In this document: positions 9,255 through 16,883 of the stretch, in pieces
Layout: every line of letters begins with the position of its first letter
Numbering within the stretch: position 1 is the first letter of the stretch
Notes under the pieces: model-generated
Databases searched by the model: none
Seen by the model: the letters and a program-made list of their open reading frames with translations, nothing else
What the model was told of the DNA's origin: nothing
From: Legionella sp.
Lineage (GTDB): Bacteria > Pseudomonadota > Gammaproteobacteria > Legionellales > Legionellaceae
Length of the DNA stretch: 64,000 bases
Direction: 5' to 3'
Assembly (NCBI GenBank): GCA_002786165.1
Contig: PEQK01000017.1
Location: 1-64,000, forward strand
Made by a program: the position numbers and the translations under genes

Positions 9255-9896
9255 ATGATAAACCACCAAGCTCCCATTATTCGTAAAACAGATTACATCA
9301 TTTTAAAAAATGTCTTACGCGATGAGTATTGTCAAATTTTGACAAATTATGCGAAATTCAAGGCAAAAGCACATCCGAATATCAAAAAAAACATTGATCC
9401 TTTAGACCATGTGCATCGTGAATACGGCGACCCATTGATGGAGTTATTATTGGAGCAATTACATCCATTGATGGAGCAAGCTGTAGGCCATCCATTATGG
9501 CCAACATTATCGTTTTATTATGTGTATACAAAAGGCAATCAATTACAAAAACACAAAGATCGTAGCTCTTGCGAATGGGTGGCTAGTTTATGCATTGGAG
9601 CTGACGAAGACTTCAAAAAAACCCATAAAACCTGGCCTTTGGTATTAAAAGTGGGTGAGCATTCCGAAGAAATTGCATTAGAATACGGCGATATTCTTCT
9701 TTTCAAAGGCCATGAGACAGAGCATTGGCGCGAACAATTGAGTGGAGATTGGTTTGTATCAGCCATCTTTGGCTATGTAGAACAAAACGGCCCTTTTGCG
9801 TTTCAAAAATACGATCAACGACAAACCCTAGGCAGACCCCATATTGGTATGTTCTGGTGGGCATGGGGATGCTTAAAACAAAAAATAGTACGATAG
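9255..9896 (+). CDS. Putative 2-oxoglutarate/Fe(II)-dependent oxygenase
   Basis: A 213-residue soluble protein one base after mrp, so probably its operon partner. The centre reads LQKHKDRSSCEWVASLCIG, a His-x-Asp followed by a strand. About 65 residues later comes GDILLFKGHETEHWRE, with a candidate distal metal His. This H-x-D...H layout on a double-stranded beta-helix pattern (EYGDILLF) fits prolyl-4-hydroxylase-like 2OG oxygenases. The substrate is unknown. The assignment is by motif only; it could be a catalytically altered relative. The gene ends just before a pair of GC-rich palindromic repeats. Confidence 0.55.
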   Translation: MINHQAPIIRKTDYIILKNVLRDEYCQILTNYAKFKAKAHPNIKKNIDPLDHVHREYGDPLMELLLEQLHPLMEQAVGHPLWPTLSFYYVYTKGNQLQKHKDRSSCEWVASLCIGADEDFKKTHKTWPLVLKVGEHSEEIALEYGDILLFKGHETEHWREQLSGDWFVSAIFGYVEQNGPFAFQKYDQRQTLGRPHIGMFWWAWGCLKQKIVR

Positions 9897-9912
9897 ATTT
9901 TCATAAAATCAG

Positions 9913-9986
9913 ATACCGCGGACAAGCCGCGGTACGTAGAGATGGGGCCCTCTCTTCTCCTACGTACCGCGGCTTGTCCGCGGTAT
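9913..9986. repeat. Inverted pair of GC-rich palindromic (REP-like) repeats
   Basis: A 27-bp unit at 9913-9939 is followed, after 20 bp, by its exact reverse complement at 9960-9986. Each unit contains a perfect hairpin ACCGCGG-ACAAG-CCGCGGT and a TACGTA end. The whole forms one large cruciform between the oxygenase gene and the 3' end of the GIY-YIG gene. The GC-rich units stand out against the AT-rich surroundings. A second pair lies at 10368-10499 and a single copy at 59812-59838. The arrangement resembles REP/BIME elements; no RAYT (Y1 transposase) gene is in the window. Confidence 0.9.
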
Positions 9987-10001
9987 CTGATTGCGCCACA
10001 A

Positions 10002-10292
10002 TCACGAACAAATGTCTCTATACAAATCTCGCCAAGTCGGATTGAGTTCTTCAATCAAATTCAGTTTCCATTGCCTGGGCCAATTTTTAAAACGTTTTTC
10101 ACGACGTGCTGCCTCAATGTACATCGTATGAAGTTCATAGTACACCAAAATGCTGATGTTATATTTTGCTGTAAAACAAGGAATAACCTTGTTTTTATGT
10201 TCCCAAACCCGTTTGATAAGATTGGATGTTGACCCCACATATAACATGCCGTTACGGTGGTTTGCCATAATGTAAGTATAAGAAGACATCAT
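10002..10292 (-). CDS. Stand-alone GIY-YIG nuclease domain protein
   Basis: A 96-residue protein that is almost entirely one GIY-YIG domain. It has YTYIMAN at the N-terminus (GIY strand), LYVGSTSNL (YIG strand), KRVWEHK with the catalytic-type Arg, and YIEAARREKRFKNW with the metal-binding Glu and the basic helix seen in UPF0213-type proteins. An AAAGGA lies five bases before the first ATG at 10292; ATG 10289 is also possible. The gene is alone on its strand and bracketed on both sides by inverted pairs of the same palindromic repeat. Such small GIY-YIG proteins have no settled function; nuclease activity here is inferred from conserved residues. Confidence 0.85.
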   Translation of the reverse strand: MMSSYTYIMANHRNGMLYVGSTSNLIKRVWEHKNKVIPCFTAKYNISILVYYELHTMYIEAARREKRFKNWPRQWKLNLIEELNPTWRDLYRDICS

Positions 10293-10367
10293 CGTATTCC
10301 TTTAAGATGATAGATAGTTGGATAGCCCACGTATATTTTAATTGATTTTCATAAAAATAAAAAACAG

Positions 10368-10499
10368 ATACCGCGGACAAGCCGCGGTACGTAGCAATGA
10401 AAGAACCTCAGTCACTGCACCACGACATAACACAACTCATCATATTTGATCTACAGACACAGTACGCGCGCCCTACGTACCGCGGCTTGTCCGCGGTAT
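10368..10499. repeat. Second inverted pair of REP-like repeats
   Basis: The same 27-bp unit occurs at 10368-10394 and inverted at 10473-10499, here 78 bp apart. It follows the 5' end of the GIY-YIG gene and precedes parE. Both direct-orientation copies here and at 9913 are preceded by a similar A/T-rich stretch containing GATTTTCATAAAA, which suggests that more than the palindrome is shared. The remaining bases up to parE show no gene. Confidence 0.9.
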
Positions 10500-10591
10500 C
10501 TAAACGTAACGCCCGAAAAGATCACCCTAAAACCCTGTTGCATTGACGATCCCAGCAAGATACTATAGAGGTTTGCGAGTCTCCTTTACTC

Positions 10592-12487
10592 ATGCCAATG
10601 CCTGAACAATATACATCAGAAGCCATCGAGGTTTTGAGTGGTCTAGAACCGGTGCAACGCAGACCCGGAATGTACACGGACACCTCACGTCCTAATCACC
10701 TAGCTCAAGAAGTCATCGACAACTCAGTCGATGAAGTGCTTGCAGGCTTTGCAAACGAAGTCACTGTCACTCTATTTGAAGACGATTCGATTGAAGTCGC
10801 GGACAATGGTCGTGGTATGCCGGTAGACATCCATTCTCAACTCGGCTTAACAGGCGTTGAAGTGATCATGACCCGCCTGCATGCGGGGGGTAAATTTTCC
10901 AATAAATCTTACCAATTTTCAGGCGGTTTGCACGGTGTTGGTGTGTCTGTGGTGAACGCTCTTTCAAGCCGAGTCGAAGTCATCATCAAACGCGACGGTA
11001 TCCGTTATCAAATGGATTTTGCAGATGGCGATAAATGTGGGGAATTACGTGAAATCGGCGTTACAAAAAAACGCGACACAGGCACTATCATTCATTTTTG
11101 GCCAAATGGAAAATATTTTGATACAACCCGTATTTCTGCAAAGCAATTAACCCATGTTTTAAGAGCCAAAGCTGTATTATGCTCCGGTTTATCGATGACC
11201 TTCATCAATCGCCAAACCAAAGAAACGACCCATTGGTGTTATAAAAATGGATTATTAGATTATCTATTACTCTCTTTGCCAGCCGATTTTATCCCTGAAG
11301 AACCATTCACGGGTGAGCTACTCACGCCTGATGCAACTATTTCTTGGGCTTTGGCATGGGTAACCAGCACATCCACCCCCGTGAGTGAAAGTTATGTGAA
11401 TTTGATCCCCACTATCCAGGGGGGAACGCATGTCAATGGATTGCGTGCCGGTTTATTTGAAGCTTTATCTGATTTTTGTGAATTACGTAACCTTTGCCCA
11501 CGCGGTATCAAATTAACTGCTGATGATCTTTGGGAACCGTGCCAATACGTACTTTCTATCAAAATGAACGAACCCCAGTTTGCCGGACAAACGAAAGAAC
11601 GCCTGACCTCTCGCCAAATATCAGGCTGGGTCAGCACGGTTGTCAAAGATGCGTTTTCCTTATGGCTCAACCAATATCGCAATCAAGGTGAATCGATTGC
11701 TAATTTAGCCATCGAACGTGCACAAAAACGATTACGCCAAGCCAAACAAGTCGCGCGCAAACGTATTCATCAAGGCCCCGCTCTTCCTGGAAAATTAGCA
11801 GATTGTTTACAGCAAGATTTGGCACAAGCAGAATTATTTTTGGTAGAAGGAGATTCTGCCGGTGGCTCGGCCAAACAGGCGCGCAGCAAAGATTTTCAAG
11901 CCATACTACCCTTGCGTGGAAAAATCTTAAATGCTTGGGAAGTTGAATCGTCACAGATCTTAGCCTCACAAGAAATTCATGACATTGCTGTGGCCATTGG
12001 CGTTGATCCTGGCTCCAGTGATTTATCCTGCTTACGTTATGGCAAAATTTGTATTTTAGCAGATGCTGATTCTGATGGCGCTCATATCGCAACCTTGATT
12101 TGTGCCTTATTCCTACGGCATTTCCGACCTTTGATTGAAGCAGGACATATTTATGTGGCCATGCCGCCTTTGTATCGGATTGATGCCGGCAAAGAAGTTC
12201 ATTATGCGTTAGATGATACGGAAAAAGACCATATTCTCAAACTATTGGCGGAAAAAACCCGAGCCAAAGCCAATGTACAACGATTCAAAGGATTGGGAGA
12301 AATGAATCCCATCCAATTGCGTGAAACCACAATGGATCCCAATACCAGGCGTTTAGTACAACTCACGCTCGAAGATGATGATGCCAAAACAATGGAAATC
12401 ATGGACATGATGTTGGCTAAAAAAAGAGCGTCGGATCGAAAATCTTGGCTCGAAACAAAGGGCCACCTAAGCGACCCTCCGGTATAA
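10592..12487 (+). CDS. parE: DNA topoisomerase IV subunit B
   Basis: The 631-residue ATPase subunit of topoisomerase IV, which decatenates daughter chromosomes with ParC. The GHKL ATPase has VIDNSVDEVLAG, VADNGRGMPVD and GGLHGVGVSVVNALS. The transducer region has YVNLIPTIQGGTHVNG. The TOPRIM domain has LFLVEGDSAGGSAKQAR (catalytic Glu) and ILADADSDGAHIATL (DxD). The C-terminus has RFKGLGEMNP and LWETTMDP-like LRETTMDPNTRRL. The length and absence of the extra GyrB insert favour ParE over GyrB. The ribosome site is weak. parC is not in the window. It converges with the arginase gene 7 bp away. Confidence 0.95.
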   Translation: MPMPEQYTSEAIEVLSGLEPVQRRPGMYTDTSRPNHLAQEVIDNSVDEVLAGFANEVTVTLFEDDSIEVADNGRGMPVDIHSQLGLTGVEVIMTRLHAGGKFSNKSYQFSGGLHGVGVSVVNALSSRVEVIIKRDGIRYQMDFADGDKCGELREIGVTKKRDTGTIIHFWPNGKYFDTTRISAKQLTHVLRAKAVLCSGLSMTFINRQTKETTHWCYKNGLLDYLLLSLPADFIPEEPFTGELLTPDATISWALAWVTSTSTPVSESYVNLIPTIQGGTHVNGLRAGLFEALSDFCELRNLCPRGIKLTADDLWEPCQYVLSIKMNEPQFAGQTKERLTSRQISGWVSTVVKDAFSLWLNQYRNQGESIANLAIERAQKRLRQAKQVARKRIHQGPALPGKLADCLQQDLAQAELFLVEGDSAGGSAKQARSKDFQAILPLRGKILNAWEVESSQILASQEIHDIAVAIGVDPGSSDLSCLRYGKICILADADSDGAHIATLICALFLRHFRPLIEAGHIYVAMPPLYRIDAGKEVHYALDDTEKDHILKLLAEKTRAKANVQRFKGLGEMNPIQLRETTMDPNTRRLVQLTLEDDDAKTMEIMDMMLAKKRASDRKSWLETKGHLSDPPV

Positions 12488-12494
12488 GGGGGGA

Positions 12495-13370
12495 TTAAGG
12501 TTCAAATACGGCTTGAATAAAACTCGCCAACAACACGGCTGTTTTATCGTCTTGATCTTGTATCGGATTAAATTCAGTAATTTCTAAGCCTAGCAATCGC
12601 TCTTTATGTGGCAAAGTACGCAACGCCTCTTGTAATTGCTGACCATCAATACCGTCACACTCACGATACCCCACACCGGGTGCATCGTTTGGATCAATGC
12701 CATCCATATCAATGGTCACACCAAACCCACAAGTATCGGCCCGCACTTGCTCAATGGCTTCATTCAATACAACTTGAATACCTCGTTGTGTGACTTCTTC
12801 CATATAATAAATTTTGACACCCAGCTGTTCCAATAACTGCTGTTCACCTTCTTCATAACTGCGTATGCCAATCAAACATATATTTTGAGGTTTCAATTTG
12901 GGTTGATCATCCAAAATATGACATAAATTCGCAATGCCGTGATGTAAAAGATGCGCCACGGGCATACCATGGATATTTTGAGTCTGTGATGTTTCAGGCG
13001 TATGGCTGTCCATATGCGCATCAATCCAGATCAAACCGATATCACCTTGCGAGCGATTGGCATGCGCCACCGCACTCCAGGTTCCAATGGCACAAGAATG
13101 ATCGCCACCGATGACACAGAATTTCTCTTTTTTCTGAGCATAAGGCAACACAGCTTGACTCAATTCTTGCAGATTTTTTTCTACTTCAGACAGCACATCC
13201 TTGCCTTTTAAAGCACTGGTAGAAGTAATGATGGTCTGAAAAGTCACTGGCGGTGTGATGTGCTGCAAGAGATGAGGATGATAATACAAATACCAAGGCC
13301 CCAACGCGCAATTGCTATCATTGGCCGCAATACCGGATGCAAACCCCAGTAAAGTGATAGTAGGACTCAT
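12495..13370 (-). CDS. rocF: Arginase
   Basis: A manganese enzyme of 291 residues that splits arginine to ornithine and urea. Metal ligands are visible in VIGGDHSCAIGTW, WIDAHMDSHTPE and TIDMDGIDPNDAPG. The N-terminal LLGFASGIAANDSNCALGP and the C-terminal LEITEFNPIQD fit arginases more than agmatinases. Its ATG overlaps the stop of the cyclodeaminase gene upstream (ATGA), so the two are co-translated. Together they form a short route from arginine to proline. Substrate preference (arginine or another guanidino compound) is inferred. Confidence 0.9.
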   Translation of the reverse strand: MSPTITLLGFASGIAANDSNCALGPWYLYYHPHLLQHITPPVTFQTIITSTSALKGKDVLSEVEKNLQELSQAVLPYAQKKEKFCVIGGDHSCAIGTWSAVAHANRSQGDIGLIWIDAHMDSHTPETSQTQNIHGMPVAHLLHHGIANLCHILDDQPKLKPQNICLIGIRSYEEGEQQLLEQLGVKIYYMEEVTQRGIQVVLNEAIEQVRADTCGFGVTIDMDGIDPNDAPGVGYRECDGIDGQQLQEALRTLPHKERLLGLEITEFNPIQDQDDKTAVLLASFIQAVFEP

Positions 13371-14398
13371 GCAGGCTCTCCCTGCAATAGTCCAAATAAA
13401 TTTTTACAATCGGCGATGTCATTAGGAATCAAGCTGATCCGTTTACCTAGACTGTATTCTTGAGACAACTCATAACACAATCTTAAAATACTAAAATCTT
13501 CTAAAGCAAACCCCACACTGTCAAACACACTAATATCTTGATCATTAGAACGACCAGGTTTTTTACCACTGATAATTTCCCATAATTCTGCATACACATG
13601 ATCTTGTGCTTGCTCACCCAGATTTTGAATCTCTCCTTCATGATGAGTTTGTGGGAAATATTCTATGACCACATTCGCATGCTTTAAAATATCAGGATCT
13701 AATTCTGTTTTTCCGGGAGAATCGCCACCAATACCAGAAATATGCTGCCCAGGCTTCAACCAAGCACGCTCTAATATTTTTTGCTTACCTTTTGCTGCGG
13801 TGGCAGTAATAATAATATCAGCACCTTCAATCGCAGATCGAACATCTTGCATAGGCATCAATTCAAATGATTCATCTTTTAAATGGCAAGCAAAACGCTG
13901 CATCGCAGAGGCATCGGGATCAAAATAACGCACTTCAGATAAATCAAACAATGCATGATGAGCCAATATTTGAAATTCACTTTGTGCACCACAACCAATG
14001 ATCGCAACACGTTTGCTGTTTTGTTTTGCCATATATTTAGACGCTAACGCAGACGTCGCAGCCGTACGCAATGCCGTCAATAAGGTCATTGAAGAAATCA
14101 TTAAAGGATATCCGGTCGCTACTTCAGCCAACATACCAAACGCCACAACATTTAATTTATTGTTGAGAGGATTCAGAGGATGTCCATTCACATATTTAAA
14201 TGAGTAAAGTTCATCATTACAAATTGGCATCAGCTCCATCACACCATTTGGAACATAAACCGCATGGCGCGGAGATTTTTGAAAATGTTCCCACTGGGAA
14301 AAATCATGGGTTAAATTATCACAAAGACGTAAATAGAATTGATTCAATCCGATTTTGGATACCATGGCACAAATAGCTGGAATTTCTAACAACAACAT
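13367..14398 (-). CDS. ocd: Ornithine cyclodeaminase / mu-crystallin family
   Basis: A 343-residue NAD-dependent enzyme family member that turns ornithine into proline and ammonia. It shows the family's N-terminal VYVPNGVMELMP, the TALRTAATSALASKYMA segment, a Rossmann motif AIIGCGAQSEFQILAHHALF, DIIITATAAKGK and the GQHISGIGGDSPGKTELDP region. Start at ATG 14398, seven bases after GGAGG; a GTG one codon earlier is less likely. It is the first gene of the pair with arginase. The family also contains ketimine reductases and alanine dehydrogenases, so ornithine as substrate rests on the arginase neighbour. Confidence 0.88.
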   Translation of the reverse strand: MLLLEIPAICAMVSKIGLNQFYLRLCDNLTHDFSQWEHFQKSPRHAVYVPNGVMELMPICNDELYSFKYVNGHPLNPLNNKLNVVAFGMLAEVATGYPLMISSMTLLTALRTAATSALASKYMAKQNSKRVAIIGCGAQSEFQILAHHALFDLSEVRYFDPDASAMQRFACHLKDESFELMPMQDVRSAIEGADIIITATAAKGKQKILERAWLKPGQHISGIGGDSPGKTELDPDILKHANVVIEYFPQTHHEGEIQNLGEQAQDHVYAELWEIISGKKPGRSNDQDISVFDSVGFALEDFSILRLCYELSQEYSLGKRISLIPNDIADCKNLFGLLQGEPA

Positions 14399-14616
14399 CA
14401 CACATCCTCCATAATGATCAGCACCTAGTGTGAGGAATTATGAACAAGAAATCAAAGTTTTTTTATCAAAAAATTGCAATATTGAGAACATCAACTACAC
14501 TTTAAATGAGCATACATGATCTTCACTTGCAATATGACTAGTAAGAGACTTTCTTAGTAGGCCATAAATGAAGAAAAAACCGCTCATATTGCAGTTTAAT
14601 AAATTAGGAGCACACC

Positions 14617-14706
14617 ATGTTAAAGAAAGCTGCTAAAAAAGCTGTTGATAAAACCAAAGAAAAAGCAAAAAGCACTATCAAAAGCAAAACACGCGCTAAG
14701 AAATAA
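14617..14706 (+). CDS. Tiny Lys/Ala-rich basic peptide (29 residues)
   Basis: A short open frame with a good AGGAG six bases before its ATG and a terminator-like hairpin 20 bp after its stop. It encodes 29 residues, of which 13 are Lys or Arg, with repeated (K/A)KKA and TKEKAK patterns and no hydrophobic segment. The composition recalls the tails of histone H1-like bacterial proteins. A nucleic-acid-binding role is only a guess. The 215 bp upstream hold no other gene and may contain its promoter; it stands between a minus-strand operon and kdoO. Confidence 0.6.
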   Translation: MLKKAAKKAVDKTKEKAKSTIKSKTRAKK

Positions 14707-14726
14707 TATTGCTTTATGATCTGTGT

Positions 14727-14759
14727 AAAACGGGTTGTGACTTTGTCACCACCCGTTTT
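14727..14759 (+). terminator. Hairpin after the tiny basic ORF
   Basis: AAAACGGG...GTGAC pairs with GTCAC...CCCGTTTT around a TTT loop, with two unpaired bases in the stem. The hairpin lies 20 bp after the stop of the 29-residue ORF and ends in TTTT, as expected for a rho-independent terminator. It would separate that gene from kdoO. Confidence 0.7.
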
Positions 14760-14806
14760 CATATCTGAGACACAAGTCGCATTTCATCCCCACATTTGTT
14801 AAACTA

Positions 14807-15709
14807 ATGCACATCGTACTACACGAGATGATGATGCGCGATCTTTTACATACTTTGTCAGCTTCTGATCTTCAAATTCCCCTATCCAATGGTCCAAAAC
14901 ATCCTATTCATTGTTTAGAATCAGGTCAGGTGATTTATATCCCTCAATTTAGTTTTGAATTAGAAACGCAAGAACAAGTGCTATTAAATCCGGTCGTATG
15001 TGATACCAAGAAAAAAAACATTTCGTATGACTATCAAAGCCAAAAACTGGGTGGCGTCTCAAAACATAACCCTTATCAAAATCACCTACAATCCATGATG
15101 CATCGGTATGCTTTGTTTGCTAAAACCTTAGTAGATTCCCTACTCCCAGATTATCAATCCGCCTTACGCTGGGGTAGAACCAGTTATCGCCCCACAGAAA
15201 TCATAGGCCGACAACGTTCCAAACGCCAAGATGACACTCGAATTCATGTAGACGCTTTTCCGGCTACTCCAGTTCAAGGATGGCGTATTTTAAGGGTATT
15301 TTGCAATATCAATCCCGACAACAAACCCAGAGTTTGGCATGTGGGTGAACCATTTGCTTCAGTATTGAATAAATTCGCAGCGCAATTACCGACTTATAGC
15401 CCTTTAAAAGCGAAACTTTTACACCATGTCAAAGCCACCAAAAGCTTACGTACCGCGTATGATCATTATATGTTGCACTTACATGACCAGATGAAACTAG
15501 ATGATGACTACCAAGCCACTTTTGAAAAAACACGCATTGATTTTGCAGCAAACAGCACATGGATTGTATTTACTGATCATGTGTCTCATGCCGCTTTGGG
15601 CGGACAATATTTATTAGAACAAACCTTTTATGTACCAGTGTCCGCAATGGTACATCCAGAACAGTCTCCTTTGAAGCAAATGGAACAACGGCATCTTTTA
15701 ACCTCATGA
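14807..15709 (+). CDS. kdoO: Kdo hydroxylase (Fe(II)/2OG dioxygenase)
   Basis: A 300-residue protein matching the Kdo hydroxylase family, which converts the Kdo of the lipopolysaccharide inner core to Ko. Diagnostic stretches are LRWGRTSYRPTEI, RQDDTRIHVDAFP (metal His-x-Asp in HVD), GWRILRVFCNINPDNKPRVW, shown here as GWRILRVFCNINP and PRVWHVGEPF, and a distal-His region in FTDHVSHAALGGQ. There is no signal peptide, in line with a cytosolic-face or membrane-associated enzyme. Several Met codons (14807, 14828, 14831, 14834) could start it. The stop overlaps the next ORF (ATGA). Ko-containing LPS is known in some gammaproteobacteria including Legionella relatives. Confidence 0.85.
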   Translation: MHIVLHEMMMRDLLHTLSASDLQIPLSNGPKHPIHCLESGQVIYIPQFSFELETQEQVLLNPVVCDTKKKNISYDYQSQKLGGVSKHNPYQNHLQSMMHRYALFAKTLVDSLLPDYQSALRWGRTSYRPTEIIGRQRSKRQDDTRIHVDAFPATPVQGWRILRVFCNINPDNKPRVWHVGEPFASVLNKFAAQLPTYSPLKAKLLHHVKATKSLRTAYDHYMLHLHDQMKLDDDYQATFEKTRIDFAANSTWIVFTDHVSHAALGGQYLLEQTFYVPVSAMVHPEQSPLKQMEQRHLLTS

Positions 15710-16776
15710 AAGGACAAACGGTAGAATTTACAACGCCATTCGAGGAACGATCGGATTTATATGAGGACTGTTCAGAATCACATGCTGCTCGTCATCCAGA
15801 AATACTTGATGCCCAAGACAAGAGACATATAGAAGTAGCACGCATCGTAGATGTTGCTTTTGATCCCGTGACTAGAAAAAAAACACCACAACAGGCACTA
15901 CCCCACAATGTGTTAAAAAGCAGAAAAGGTCATGCAGCATACGTGGAAGCATTCACGTTCAAACCAACTGCACCTGAATTTCTGGCACAGATGGACTTTT
16001 TTTTGAAGACACTCATCAGTCTGATGGGACGGTGTGGGATAACCACCGAACACTATATCATCCAACAAAGAGATGCATTACATTTTTCATTTGAATCAGT
16101 AACTACCCCTAATATCCAGGAAAAATTTTTTGCACAAAAACAGCTGGAAGCAGATAGAAGATCTGCCTCCTCTCGTGTGAATGAGTGGAAAGAGTTGATT
16201 CACTTATGTCAGGTTTTTTTAGATACAGTGCAACCCGGGATGGTATTTAAAGAAATCAAAATGAACGACGATGGGCACGTGGTTCTACGGATGACTATTC
16301 AACAAGCGGACGCATATCTTACGTTTCGAAATAGGTGGCAACGTTTGTTTTCTGATAATTATCAACGTTATACGGAACAAGACAAAATAACTACGCTGGC
16401 TTGTGTATTGGGGGTTGTTGATGTGTTTTCTCTATCCAAACCACAACGTATAGCAGCTATAAAAGAATTAAATGATCTTTTTAAGAGCATAACCAACAAT
16501 ATGACAGGCACCTCCTGTTCTTTTTCCCAGATAGAATTAAGCCATGCGTCAAATCGCATGCTACAAAAACAAGATTTACTAGGTTTACTAACAGTTCGTA
16601 AAGGGTATGTTCATCTGTCTGAGCGGTTCATTTTAGATAAGACACCTGTCAACCCAGCTACTTTACATGCTTATATAAAAAAGAACATGTTTCAATTCAA
16701 AACAAAAGACAAGCCTCTAGCAGATGATCATAACAATAATCAAAAGCATCCCTGCTCTAGTTACATCCCCCCTTGA
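15706..16776 (+). CDS. Hypothetical protein, 356 residues, coupled to kdoO
   Basis: I do not recognise a family. The protein is soluble, mixed-charge and largely helical in pattern, without signal peptide or membrane segment. A central stretch (RNRWQRLFSDNYQRY) and a Lys-rich C-terminus are the only distinctive regions. Its ATG overlaps the kdoO stop, so it is translated from the same message, but it has no obvious enzyme motif that would link it to LPS. The lack of recognisable homology and the neighbouring protease-ankyrin gene fit an effector-like orphan. A hairpin follows immediately. Confidence 0.75.
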   Translation: MKGQTVEFTTPFEERSDLYEDCSESHAARHPEILDAQDKRHIEVARIVDVAFDPVTRKKTPQQALPHNVLKSRKGHAAYVEAFTFKPTAPEFLAQMDFFLKTLISLMGRCGITTEHYIIQQRDALHFSFESVTTPNIQEKFFAQKQLEADRRSASSRVNEWKELIHLCQVFLDTVQPGMVFKEIKMNDDGHVVLRMTIQQADAYLTFRNRWQRLFSDNYQRYTEQDKITTLACVLGVVDVFSLSKPQRIAAIKELNDLFKSITNNMTGTSCSFSQIELSHASNRMLQKQDLLGLLTVRKGYVHLSERFILDKTPVNPATLHAYIKKNMFQFKTKDKPLADDHNNNQKHPCSSYIPP

Positions 16777-16799
16777 TTACGCCTACGGCTGCATCAAGG
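16771..16799 (+). terminator. Possible terminator after the orphan ORF
   Basis: CCTTGAT at 16771-16777 pairs with ATCAAGG at 16793-16799, with an inner GCC/GGC pairing around TAC. A short T-rich TTTCAT follows. The left arm overlaps the stop codon of the preceding gene. Confidence 0.45.
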
Positions 16800-16883
16800 T
16801 TTCATAACCAATTGCAATTAAGCCACATGCGTTAGAGACCAAAACGCTCAGCTAAAAACACGAGCATATTACCAGAGACTATT

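Noticed and set aside
9913..10499. The four palindromic repeat copies as a CRISPR array
   Set aside because: Copies are in inverted pairs, spacing is irregular (20 and 78 bp, then about 380 bp) and no cas genes are present.
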